64,000 nt of DNA from Candidatus Rokuibacteriota bacterium (GTDB taxonomy: Bacteria; Methylomirabilota; Methylomirabilia; Rokubacteriales; CSP1-6), in NCBI GenBank assembly GCA_003220615.1, contig QHTB01000159.1, forward strand, positions 1 to 64,000, given 5' to 3'. The notes below the pieces were generated by a model that saw only the letters and a list, made by a program, of their open reading frames with translations, did no database searches and had not been told where the DNA came from. The number at the start of each line of letters is the position of its first letter. Position 1 is the first letter of the stretch. The position numbers were made by a program, and so were the translations under genes. Below are positions 41,145 through 49,354 of the stretch, piece after piece.

Positions 41145-42668
41145 CTACGGACTCTTGAGTCGCATGTCCTCGTAGGACGGGAAGATCGACATCGGCACCA
41201 GGTTGATCGTGTGATCGAGCACTCGCGGCCCGACGCCGATCAGCACGCGCGTGTTCCAGATCGGCGCGAACATGACGCGCTCGACGGTGAGCTGCTGGAT
41301 TCTATGGAGCACGGCTTCGCGCTTCGCGGGATCGCGCTCGCGGGCCTGCTGCTGGAACAGCTCGTCGATGTCGGGATACCCGCCGTACGCGTAGCTGCCC
41401 TTCGAGTAGACGAACGCCTCGAGGCGGGTGGCCGCGTTCCCCGAGTTTCCCGCCGCGGTGAGGAACAGGCCGCGCAGCTTCTTCTCCTGCCAGGCGGCGT
41501 AGAAGGCCGCGCGCTCCATCGGCCGCAGCTTCGTGCGGATGCCGACGGCGTTGAGGAAGTTCACGGCGGCCTCGCCGGTGGTCCAGAACCCGGGCAGCGG
41601 CGTGAAGTCACCCGCGTCGAACCCCTTCGGGTACCCGGCCTCGGCCAGGAGCTGCTTCGCTTTCTGGGGGTTGTAGAGCGGAGGCTCGACCTGGAGGGCA
41701 AAGTCCATGATCGGGGGCACGATGACGCCGGCGGCCGGACAGTAGCCAAGGCAGGCGGTCTCGCTGATCGCCTTCCTGTCGAGCGCGTGATTGACGGCGA
41801 GCCGCACGCGCCGGTCGTGCCACGGTGATCTGGGGTCCCACTGCTCGGCGAACTCGATCCACATCGCGGACGCGTGCCGCGTGGCGGCGAGCGTGAGGCG
41901 GCTGTCGCGCGTCACCGTCTCGGCGTCGGGGCCGTCGAGGAGAAAGGCCATGTCGGCCTCGCCCTTCTTGAGCATCGCGACGCGGGTGGTGCCTTCGGGG
42001 ACGCTCTTCATGACCAGCCGCTTGACGGTCGGCACTCGCCGCCAGTATCCCGCGTTCGCCTCGAGCACGACTTCCACCCCCGGCGTGTGGCTCACGAACC
42101 TGTACGGGCCGGCGCCGATCGGCTGCTTCCTGAATCCGTCGTCTCCGACCTGGGTCAGATATTTCTTGGGCACGACGATCCCGGCGGCCGTGGCCGTGGT
42201 TCCATAGAACGTCATGAAGTCGGGCCACGGCTCTTTCAACACGAAGCGCACCGTCAACGGATCGACGATCTCCACCTGGCGGACGCGCGTGCTGAGCTCC
42301 CGAGCGCCCGCGCCCTTGTAGCGCTCGAAGCTGAACTTCACGTCCTCGGCGGTGACGGCGTCACTGTTGTGGAACTTGAGCCCGCGGCGCAGCTTGAACT
42401 CGTAGGTGAGCCCGTCCGGGCTCTCCGTCCACGCTTCCGCCAGGCCGAGGCCCATCTTCTGCCCAGGCAGCGGGCGCACCATCGCATCGTGGAGCGCGAA
42501 CAGGATCCCGAAGGGCGTGATCTGGGGCGGCAAGGTCGCCGGGTCGAACCAGCTCGGGGCGATGGTGACCGGCCACGCCATCACCGCCTCGCCGGTCGGC
42601 GTGGATTGGGCGAAGACCTCGTGAATGGCCCCGAGCGTCAGCGTCACGACGAGCAGCAGGACGAGCAT
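41145..42668 (-). CDS. ABC transporter substrate-binding protein, family 5
   Basis: 507 residues; a short signal (LVLLLVVTLTLGAIHEVFAQ) ends near residue 21. It shares long stretches with the protein at 14001-15545, such as LPPQITPFGILFALHDAMVR, SWFDPATLPPQITPFG, and YGTTATAAGIVVPKKYLTQV, showing a recent duplication. It follows the permease gene by three bases, so it is in one operon with a sugar-type transporter whose own binding protein is at 44578. That pairing is unusual, since family-5 proteins normally use Dpp/Opp permeases. Confidence 0.88.
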   Translation of the reverse strand: MLVLLLVVTLTLGAIHEVFAQSTPTGEAVMAWPVTIAPSWFDPATLPPQITPFGILFALHDAMVRPLPGQKMGLGLAEAWTESPDGLTYEFKLRRGLKFHNSDAVTAEDVKFSFERYKGAGARELSTRVRQVEIVDPLTVRFVLKEPWPDFMTFYGTTATAAGIVVPKKYLTQVGDDGFRKQPIGAGPYRFVSHTPGVEVVLEANAGYWRRVPTVKRLVMKSVPEGTTRVAMLKKGEADMAFLLDGPDAETVTRDSRLTLAATRHASAMWIEFAEQWDPRSPWHDRRVRLAVNHALDRKAISETACLGYCPAAGVIVPPIMDFALQVEPPLYNPQKAKQLLAEAGYPKGFDAGDFTPLPGFWTTGEAAVNFLNAVGIRTKLRPMERAAFYAAWQEKKLRGLFLTAAGNSGNAATRLEAFVYSKGSYAYGGYPDIDELFQQQARERDPAKREAVLHRIQQLTVERVMFAPIWNTRVLIGVGPRVLDHTINLVPMSIFPSYEDMRLKSP

Positions 42669-42671
42669 GGC

Positions 42672-43625
42672 CTATCCTTTCACCGAGCCCGCGGTCAGTC
42701 CCTGGACCATGTATTTCTGGAAGATCAGGACCAGCAGCACCGCGGGCACGGCCGCGAGGAAGCCCGACGCGGCGATCACCGAGTAGTCGATGTTGATCTG
42801 CCCATTCATGCCGGCAATCACCGGCGGCAGGGTCGTCGTGCCCGGCTTCGTGTTGAGCACCTGGGGGACAACGAACTCGTTCCAGCAGAGCATGAACGTG
42901 AACGCGCCCCCCGCGACCAGGCCCGGCCCCGAGACCGGGAGCACCACGCGGTAGTACGCCTGGAGCCGGTTACAGCCGTCGACGAGCGCGCTCTTGTCGA
43001 GATCCGAGGGCACGGTCTCGAAATACGCCTTCATGATCCAGATCGTGAACGGCAGCGTGAACGAGCAGTAGGCGACGACGAGGCCGGTGAGCGTGTTCTG
43101 GAGCCCGAGCGTCCGGAACAGCAGGAAGAACGCGGGAACCAGGACCACGGTCGGCAGCATGCGAGTGAAGAGCAGCGCGTACAGCGAGACGTGCTTCAGC
43201 GGGAAGCGGAAGCGGGCGTAGGCGTACCCGGCCGTGGTCCCCACGACCAGGTTCAGCACCGTGACGACCAGAGAGACGATCAGCGTGTTGAGCATCGACG
43301 GCAGGATCTTGGCGGCCTGTCCCTCGGCGTGAAAGCGAACCAGTCCCAGGATCATCCTGTAGTTGTCGAGCGTGACCTCGGGCGGGATGAACGACAGCGG
43401 GCGGGCCAGCAGGTGCTTCTGGTACGAGATGCTGGTGACGAAGAGCCAGGCGAACGGCGCCACCAGCCACGCGGCGACGACGAGCACGAGGCCGTAGACG
43501 AGGACGCGGCTCCCCGCCCGGCGCGCTCCTGACCGCGAGCGTGGCGCGACGTGATCGCGATCCGTGGCCGGCGCCTCGGGCCGGGCCGTCCCTGGGACCT
43601 CGCGGACCCCGCGGACGGAGCTCAT
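42672..43625 (-). CDS. Sugar-type ABC transporter permease (MalG-like)
   Basis: 317 residues from ATG at 43625 (ATGA overlap with the MalF-like stop). Six transmembrane helices follow a polar N-terminus of about 45 residues rich in Arg. The EAA loop is YFETVPSDLDKSALVDGCNR with LQAYYRVVLPVSGPGL, near 205-240, the site that docks the ATPase. TISLP-type text (TRMLPTVVLVPAFFLLFRTL) is typical of MalG/UgpE proteins. It pairs with the permease at 43622-44569. No ATPase gene is in the operon. Confidence 0.9.
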   Translation of the reverse strand: MSSVRGVREVPGTARPEAPATDRDHVAPRSRSGARRAGSRVLVYGLVLVVAAWLVAPFAWLFVTSISYQKHLLARPLSFIPPEVTLDNYRMILGLVRFHAEGQAAKILPSMLNTLIVSLVVTVLNLVVGTTAGYAYARFRFPLKHVSLYALLFTRMLPTVVLVPAFFLLFRTLGLQNTLTGLVVAYCSFTLPFTIWIMKAYFETVPSDLDKSALVDGCNRLQAYYRVVLPVSGPGLVAGGAFTFMLCWNEFVVPQVLNTKPGTTTLPPVIAGMNGQINIDYSVIAASGFLAAVPAVLLVLIFQKYMVQGLTAGSVKG

Positions 43626-44569
43626 GACTCGGGCTCGAAACGGGCGAGGATCAAGCGGTGGTACACGAGCGTGAGCAGAAGGCACAGCGCCGTCAGCGTG
43701 TAGAGGATCGCCGTGCCGGGGCCGAACTTGAAGAAGTTGAACGCCGTCTGGAAGCCGAGCCACGAGATCGTCGTGGTGTCGTTCCCCGGCCCGCCCATGG
43801 TGAGGATGTAGATGAGGTCGAGCATGAGGAAGCCGTTCACGGTAGCCAGCACGAGCACCAGGAACACGATGGGCCGGATGGCGGGCAGCGTGACGTAACG
43901 GAGCCGGTTCCAGTATCCCGCGCCGTCGACCTCCGCGGCCATGTAGAGCTCGCCAGGAATCGACTGCATCGCGGCCAGGAACAGCAACGTGGCGAAGGGC
44001 GCCTGGTTCCACATGTACACGGAGACGAGCACGTTCAAGGCGCTGAACCCGTTCTTGAAGAACGCGATGTGGCCGTCGATTACGCCGAGGTTGTCGAGGA
44101 GCCCGTTGAGGGCGCCGAACTCGAAATCGAGGATGCCCAGCCAGAGGAGGCCGACGACCACGCGCGAGAGCGACCACGGGATGAGCAGCAGGCTCCGCAT
44201 CACCGGCCGCCCCGCGAAGCGCTCCTGGAGCACCAGCGCCATCGCGAGCCCGACCAGCGCGGTTTCCGCGACGAACGCGGCGACGAAGTAGGCCGTGCGC
44301 CAGAGGGAGCTCCAGTAGAGCGGATCCGAGAACACGCGGACGTAGTTCTGAACGCCGACGAACCGGAACAGTGGCACGCGGACGCCAAACAGCTCGAGCG
44401 CCGGTCCCGACGTCCGCAACAGATTGACGTCGGCCAGGCTCATCCAGAACGAGTAGAGCAGCGGCAGGAACACGACGACGACCACCGCCGCCACCGCCGG
44501 CAGGACGAGGCCCCAGGCGAAGGCGGCCTCGGAGAGCCGCGCCGACCTCGGAGCGGCCGCGGGTACCAC
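43622..44569 (-). CDS. Sugar-type ABC transporter permease (MalF-like)
   Basis: 315 residues with six predicted transmembrane helices. LVLPAVAAVVVVVFLPLLYS near 20, then the EAA loop MQSIPGELYMAAEVDGAGYW followed by NRLRYVTLPAIRPIVFLVLV near 205-245. ILTMGGPGNDTTTISWLGFQ near 265 is diagnostic for MalF/UgpA-type proteins. It overlaps the MalG-like gene and starts eight bases after the binding-protein stop, so binding protein, MalF and MalG form one transcript. Confidence 0.9.
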   Translation of the reverse strand: MVPAAAPRSARLSEAAFAWGLVLPAVAAVVVVVFLPLLYSFWMSLADVNLLRTSGPALELFGVRVPLFRFVGVQNYVRVFSDPLYWSSLWRTAYFVAAFVAETALVGLAMALVLQERFAGRPVMRSLLLIPWSLSRVVVGLLWLGILDFEFGALNGLLDNLGVIDGHIAFFKNGFSALNVLVSVYMWNQAPFATLLFLAAMQSIPGELYMAAEVDGAGYWNRLRYVTLPAIRPIVFLVLVLATVNGFLMLDLIYILTMGGPGNDTTTISWLGFQTAFNFFKFGPGTAILYTLTALCLLLTLVYHRLILARFEPES

Positions 44570-44577
44570 GTGGCCGC

Positions 44578-45876
44578 CTACGCGAGCGACTTCTGTAGCT
44601 TGACCAGGTCCTTCAAGCCCTTGGCGACGGTCGTGTTGCCGCGGATCATGTCGTGGACGATCGGGACCGCCCGCGTGTCGTACTCGCCGTACCAGGGCTC
44701 CTTGTACGCCGCGATGACCTTGCCCTTCTCGTACTGCTTCCTAAGCAGCGCGAGGTCGATCCAGCGATCGTAGGACTTGATGATCTCGGCGTGGTCGTAC
44801 ATCTCCGGGTATGGATTGTCGAGGCCGGAGATGAGGCACCACTGCCGTTGCACGTACCAGTCGCCGTTGAGGTTGCCCCCGAGGAACTTCGTGAACTTCC
44901 AGGCGTCGTCGAGGACTTTCGTCTTCGCGTTCACCACGTACGAATCGGTCCACATGTACGTCTGTCCCGTCCCCGGGTACATCGTCATCCGGGCCTTCTT
45001 GGGCGCGAGCTTCGAGTTCTCCGGCTCACCCGCGATCGTCTTCAGGTAGTACGAGTGGTTCGTGTGGTAGGCATAGCGCCCGGTCCACATGAGGCGATGC
45101 GTGTCCGTCGACGACGTCTTGGTCAGGACCTCGGGATTGACGAGGTCGGCCTTGTAGACCTTCTGCCAGCGCTCCAGCGCGCGCGCGGCGCCGGGCTCCT
45201 GATCGACGATGAGCTGGTTCTTGGCGTCGAAGACCTGAGCGCCCTCCGAGAAGCAGTCCGTCATGAGCTGCGGCATGGTTCCGGACGGGCTCGCGTTCCA
45301 GTTCGGCAGGAACGGCGTGTCGCTGACCTTGTCCTTTTTGAGCTTGAGGCACTGGTCGATCAGCTCGTCCCAGCTCTTGGCCGGCGCCTTGATCCCCGCC
45401 TGGGCCAGCATCGGCTCGTTGTACATGAGGACGAACAGGCTGGTGAAGTACGGCAGCCCGAGGAGCTTCGAGCCGTCCTTGCTCTTGAGGCTGTCGAGGT
45501 TGGCCGGGCTCATCTTGCGCTTGAGCTCGTCCACGCCGGGGAGATCGTCCACCGCACGGATCAGGCCGCTCTCGAACCAGCGCTCGCGGTTGTTGTGGTT
45601 GCAGTACATCACGTCCACGATCTCGCCGGCGAACGCCCGCGTCTCCATGGTCGGGTGGTACTGCGCCCACGGGATCGCCTCGTACGTCACCTGGCCGGTG
45701 AACTTCTGGTTGTAGAAGCTCACGTAGTCCTTCACGGTGTCGGGCTTGAAGACCCAGCCGGAAAAATTGATCGGCTTGTCGGCGCGGGCCACGCTCGGCA
45801 GCGCCTCGGCGAGGAGGGTCGAAGCGCCCGCGATCCCGGCCAGCTCGAGGAATGTCCGCCGATCCATGCGGCTCAT
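44578..45876 (-). CDS. Extracellular substrate-binding protein, family 1 (sugar type), Tat signal
   Basis: 432 residues from ATG at 45876 with AGGAGG seven bases upstream. MSRMDRRTFLELAGIAGAST is a twin-arginine signal (D-RR-x-F-L), so it is folded before export. The mature domain has FYNQKFTGQVTYEAIPWAQY near 50-70, KDGSKLLGLPYFTSLFVLMY near 125 and LAQAGIKAPAKSWDELID near 150. TGQTYMWTDSYVVNAKTKV near 300 fits the UgpB/MalE-like group. Length is normal. It heads the transporter operon that continues with MalF, MalG and a family-5 binding protein. Confidence 0.9.
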   Translation of the reverse strand: MSRMDRRTFLELAGIAGASTLLAEALPSVARADKPINFSGWVFKPDTVKDYVSFYNQKFTGQVTYEAIPWAQYHPTMETRAFAGEIVDVMYCNHNNRERWFESGLIRAVDDLPGVDELKRKMSPANLDSLKSKDGSKLLGLPYFTSLFVLMYNEPMLAQAGIKAPAKSWDELIDQCLKLKKDKVSDTPFLPNWNASPSGTMPQLMTDCFSEGAQVFDAKNQLIVDQEPGAARALERWQKVYKADLVNPEVLTKTSSTDTHRLMWTGRYAYHTNHSYYLKTIAGEPENSKLAPKKARMTMYPGTGQTYMWTDSYVVNAKTKVLDDAWKFTKFLGGNLNGDWYVQRQWCLISGLDNPYPEMYDHAEIIKSYDRWIDLALLRKQYEKGKVIAAYKEPWYGEYDTRAVPIVHDMIRGNTTVAKGLKDLVKLQKSLA

Positions 45877-45924
45877 CGTCGTCCTCCTATCGAATCCTCG
45901 TCCGATTGGTGAGAGGTGCGCGCG

Positions 45925-45954
45925 ATTCTCGGCGACGCGTTCCGACGCTGTCAA
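45925..45954 (-). promoter_or_regulatory. Sigma70-type promoter of the sugar-transporter operon
   Basis: On the minus strand TTGACA (45954-45949), an 18-base spacer and GAGAAT (45930-45925), followed by a leader of about 45 bases with AGGAGG before the ATG at 45876. Confidence 0.35.
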
Positions 45955-45966
45955 GGCGCGCCACCG

Positions 45967-46962
45967 TCACCGGATCGCGATCGGACTGCCCGGCGAGCCG
46001 GTCGCGCCCTTGAGCGGAACGGGGACGAAGACGTAGGCGAACTCCCAGACGCGATCACGCGCCAGCTCGCTCAGGTCGAGGTTCTCGTGATTGAAGATGC
46101 CGTTCCGCGTCAGCAGCTCCTGGTGGACGGGACCGCGAAGGTTGGGATCCGGATTGGGCTGGACCTCCGTCGCCCATGTGTCGGAGCCGACGCAGACGAT
46201 CTGGCGATCGGCCAGCCATCGCGCGACCTCGAGGCCGATGCCCGGCTCGCCGGCGTCGAACTTCGCGTTGTCCTTCATCCAGAGGCTCCCCCACCCCGTG
46301 TGGAAGAGCACGACGTCGCCGGGTCGGATGTCGGCGATGCCCTGCTTGGCCATCGTCGCGCGGACGTCCGCCACCGTGATCTCCTCGCCGTGGTTCAGCA
46401 TCCGGCCCTTGTAGCCGGCCATGTCGAGCAGGATACCCCGCGTGAAGAACGGCTTGACCTTCTCGACACCGAGCTTCTTGAGCCCCGAGGCCGAGACCAG
46501 GTCGGCGCCGGTGAAGCCGTTGTAGAACCGCATCCCGTTCAGGTCACCGTCGGCGCCGACGAGGACGCCGATGTGGCCCAGGCCATCGAACTGGGTCCCG
46601 ACCTGGCCGATCTCGCCCGTGACGAACTCCTCGTTGAAGATCAGGCGATTCTTCGCGAAGGGGCCGGCGGTTGGAAAGGACGGAATGACGAGCTTGTAGT
46701 TGCGCAAGCCGCGCATCGGCATGCCGGGCTCGTAGACGCGACCGAGGCGGTAGACCTTCCCCGCCGTGATCAGCTTCACCGCCTCGAGGACTTTTTCCGG
46801 CGTCATCAAGTTCGAGGCGCCGGCCTCGTCGCCGGGACCCCAGCGCGAGGGCCACCACTGAGGCCCGATCGGTGTCGTGGCCTGGGCGAACGCCGCCGAG
46901 GCGGTCGTGCCGAGAAGCACCGCGATGACGAGAGCGACCGCGATCATTCGTGAAGTCTTCAT
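45967..46962 (-). CDS. Cyclase family protein (kynurenine-formamidase-like), exported
   Basis: 331 residues with signal peptide RMIAVALVIAVLLGTTASAA. The cyclase fold is recognisable from RWGPGDEAGASNLMTPEKVL near 42-61, and the metal motif region VGTQFDGLGHIGVLVG near 137, where the family usually has GTHxDxxxH; here the first His is Gln. MAGYKGRMLNHGEEITVADV and GDVVLFHTGWGSLWMKDNAK near 200-220 also match. Loss of one metal His is seen in a subset of the family, and activity is uncertain. It carries its own promoter and is separated from the sugar-transporter operon. Confidence 0.83.
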   Translation of the reverse strand: MKTSRMIAVALVIAVLLGTTASAAFAQATTPIGPQWWPSRWGPGDEAGASNLMTPEKVLEAVKLITAGKVYRLGRVYEPGMPMRGLRNYKLVIPSFPTAGPFAKNRLIFNEEFVTGEIGQVGTQFDGLGHIGVLVGADGDLNGMRFYNGFTGADLVSASGLKKLGVEKVKPFFTRGILLDMAGYKGRMLNHGEEITVADVRATMAKQGIADIRPGDVVLFHTGWGSLWMKDNAKFDAGEPGIGLEVARWLADRQIVCVGSDTWATEVQPNPDPNLRGPVHQELLTRNGIFNHENLDLSELARDRVWEFAYVFVPVPLKGATGSPGSPIAIR

Positions 46963-46983
46963 GGCTCCCTCCTCGTACCGGGG

Positions 46984-47012
46984 AGCCTAGAAAGATCTAC
47001 GATCCTCGTCAA
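46984..47012 (-). promoter_or_regulatory. Sigma70-type promoter of the cyclase gene, TTGACG-N17-TAGGCT
   Basis: On the minus strand TTGACG (47012-47007), a 17-base spacer and TAGGCT (46989-46984). The ATG at 46962 follows after a leader that contains GAGGAGGGAG. Confidence 0.45.
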
Positions 47013-47065
47013 CCGAGCGGCGAGCGCCAGCGTGAGCCGCTGCCGAGACGCGTCGGCGCGATGAT

Positions 47066-48514
47066 TCACGCATCGGGCAGCGTCAACCGGATGATCTCGT
47101 CCACCGACGTCGCCTTGTCGAGGCCCGAGATCGCCGCCACCAGGCGATCGTACTGGTGCGACGCGATCGGGAGGCCGGGCACGAACCGTCGCAGCTCGTG
47201 CGCGTCCCTGGCGAAGTCCCACATCAGCTCGCGGCCGTGGTACTCCCCGACGAGGCGACGGCCGTCGCGCAGGACGATCGACAGCCGCGGCGCGAAGCAC
47301 TCCCGCCCGACGGCGCCCACGATCTCGATCCGCTTCTGGAGCGCAGCCACGCGGGCGGCGATGCCCGCGCTGGTCGAGGCGCCGGCGTCGCGAGGATCCT
47401 CCACGTTCCGTTCCAGCACCGGATAGTCGCCGGTGATCAGCGTGTACGCCAGCATGTAGTCGGTGCGGCCGAAGCCGCTGCCGTCCGGAGCCGGCCGCCG
47501 CGGGAACTTCGGCGACGGGTAGAGGGTCTCGAGATAATTCATCTCCAGCGTGGCGTGCTCGATCAGGTCGGCGTCGAGCCGGTGCTTGGCCACCATCTCG
47601 CTGGCCAGCCACACCACCGGCTGATTGAAGCCCGGGGTCGGATAGATCTTGAACTTCACGTCGAGGACTTCCCAGCGCCGTCCGAGGTCGGCGACGACGT
47701 CGTCGAGGTCGGCCTTGAGCGGCCCCGTGAAGGCGTACGTCAGCTCCCCGGTGTGGCTGCCGGTGAACGCATAGTAGAAGCCGCCTTCGCCTTCGAGCGC
47801 GGTGGGAGCCCCGGCGAAGCCCTGAGCGGCGAGGCTGGCGGCCCACATCGCATTGCGAGTCGCCTGGGCCTCGGCGAAGTCCGCGTCGCGCGTGCCGGTG
47901 CGCTGCCCTTCGATGAGGCTCCCGGCGAAGCTGGCGGCGAGCGCGATCGCGTTCGTGATCCCGCGAGCGTCGAGCTTCATGAGCTTCGCGGTCGTCGCGG
48001 CGGCGCCGAGGATGCCGAAGACCGGACTCGCGCGAAAGCCGTGGGCCGGTGTCGACGGAATGAAATCGCGCGCGCAGCGGCACTGCACTTCGTAGCCGGC
48101 GGCGAGCGCGGTCAGGAGCTCCTGACCGGTGCTGCCTTCGCCCTCGGCCGTCGCCAGGCCGGCGGGAACGATGAGCACGCCCGGATGCGTCAGCATGTGG
48201 TACGAGTCGCACTGGTTGTTCACCGCCACGGTCACTGCGTTCGCGAACGCGGCGCCAGCCCGCGTCGCGCGCGTGCCGTCCACCCACACCGTCGCGCCCT
48301 GGCCGCGTCCCGTCCGTCGCGCGCCCAGACTCTCCTGCTCGATCACCGCGCGCCGGGCCGCCATCGATCGGCTCGATGCGGCGCCGGCCAGGCCGACGGT
48401 GAGCGCGTGGTTCACCAGGGCCTTCGCCTTGTCGACGACGGTGGGTGGCAGCGCCTGGAAGGTGAGCGCGGCGACGAAGTCTCCGAGCGTGACAGCGAGC
48501 GGGGTCCTCTCCAT
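47066..48514 (-). CDS. MmgE/PrpD family protein
   Basis: 482 residues from ATG at 48514. The N-terminal helical domain has LGDFVAALTFQALPPTVVDK and ALVNHALTVGLAGAA; the region NAVTVAVNNQCDSYHMLTHP near 92-111 holds the His-Pro motif of the family, and VLIVPAGLATAEGEGSTGQE, LLTALAAGYEVQCRCAR and GFRASPVFGILGAAATTAKL follow. The C-terminal domain includes VKFKIYPTPGFNQPVVWLAS near 290-310. PrpD is 2-methylcitrate dehydratase; other members are isomerases or immune-responsive decarboxylases. With no methylcitrate genes nearby the substrate is open. Confidence 0.88.
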   Translation of the reverse strand: MERTPLAVTLGDFVAALTFQALPPTVVDKAKALVNHALTVGLAGAASSRSMAARRAVIEQESLGARRTGRGQGATVWVDGTRATRAGAAFANAVTVAVNNQCDSYHMLTHPGVLIVPAGLATAEGEGSTGQELLTALAAGYEVQCRCARDFIPSTPAHGFRASPVFGILGAAATTAKLMKLDARGITNAIALAASFAGSLIEGQRTGTRDADFAEAQATRNAMWAASLAAQGFAGAPTALEGEGGFYYAFTGSHTGELTYAFTGPLKADLDDVVADLGRRWEVLDVKFKIYPTPGFNQPVVWLASEMVAKHRLDADLIEHATLEMNYLETLYPSPKFPRRPAPDGSGFGRTDYMLAYTLITGDYPVLERNVEDPRDAGASTSAGIAARVAALQKRIEIVGAVGRECFAPRLSIVLRDGRRLVGEYHGRELMWDFARDAHELRRFVPGLPIASHQYDRLVAAISGLDKATSVDEIIRLTLPDA

Positions 48515-48559
48515 GGGGCGTCCTCCACGTGTCGGCGTGCCTGGAGCATAATGCGGCCC

Positions 48560-49354
48560 ATGAAACCACGCGAGGAGAGGATTCGGGTCGGCGGCATCGA
48601 CGTGCACACGTGGATCGGCGGTGATGGCGCTCCGCTGCTCGTCCTGCACGGCGCCGGGGGAAACCGCGGCTTCACCCGGTGGGCGGAGCGCGTCGCCCAG
48701 CGATTCACCGTGTGGGCGCCCACCCACCCGGGCTTCGGGCTGTCGGGGGACGCCGAGTGGATGGACGGCATCGACGACCTCGCCCGCTTCTATCTCTGGT
48801 TCATGGACGTTGCCGGGCTCGTGCGGCCGCACGTCCTCGGCCACTCGATCGGCGGATGGACGGCGGCCGAGATGGCGACGATGAGCCCGGGCTCGATCGA
48901 TCGCCTGATCCTCGTCGCTCCGGCCGGCCTGAAGCCGGAGACCGGCGAGATCCTCGATGTCTTCTACTATCCGCCGCCGCAGCTCCTGCCGATGACGGTG
49001 CACGACCCGAAGACCGTTCCGGAGTGGGACGCACTGTTCGGAGCGCCGCTGTCCCCGGCCCAGCAGGAGATCGCCGTGCGCAACCGCGAGATGACCGCGC
49101 GGCTCACCTGGAAGCCCTACATGCACAACCCCCGGCTCGCGAGCTTCCTGCCGCGGGTCACCAACCCGGCACTGATCCTCTGGGGACGTGAGGACCGCAT
49201 CGTGCCCGTCGAGTGCGGCGAACAGTACCGCCGACTCCTGGCCCGGGCGACCCTCACCGTGCTCGACAAGTGCGGCCACCTGCCGCCGATCGAGCAGCCC
49301 GACGAGTTCGCGCGCCACGTGCTCGACTTCCTGGGAGGAGACGTGCGGCGATGA
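48560..49354 (+). CDS. Alpha/beta-hydrolase
   Basis: 264 residues from ATG at 48560; another ATG at 48551 is in frame but overlaps a good -10 box (CATAAT, 48547-48552), so the later start is favoured. Catalytic triad: Ser96 in VLGHSIGGW, Asp in LILWGREDRIVP near 217 and His in DKCGHLPPIEQP near 244. The oxyanion hole is LHGAGGNRG near 29-37. Meta-cleavage-product hydrolases and esterases have this layout. Its stop overlaps the LLM oxidoreductase start (ATGA), opening a six-gene operon that ends with the Fe-type ATPase. Confidence 0.87.
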   Translation: MKPREERIRVGGIDVHTWIGGDGAPLLVLHGAGGNRGFTRWAERVAQRFTVWAPTHPGFGLSGDAEWMDGIDDLARFYLWFMDVAGLVRPHVLGHSIGGWTAAEMATMSPGSIDRLILVAPAGLKPETGEILDVFYYPPPQLLPMTVHDPKTVPEWDALFGAPLSPAQQEIAVRNREMTARLTWKPYMHNPRLASFLPRVTNPALILWGREDRIVPVECGEQYRRLLARATLTVLDKCGHLPPIEQPDEFARHVLDFLGGDVRR

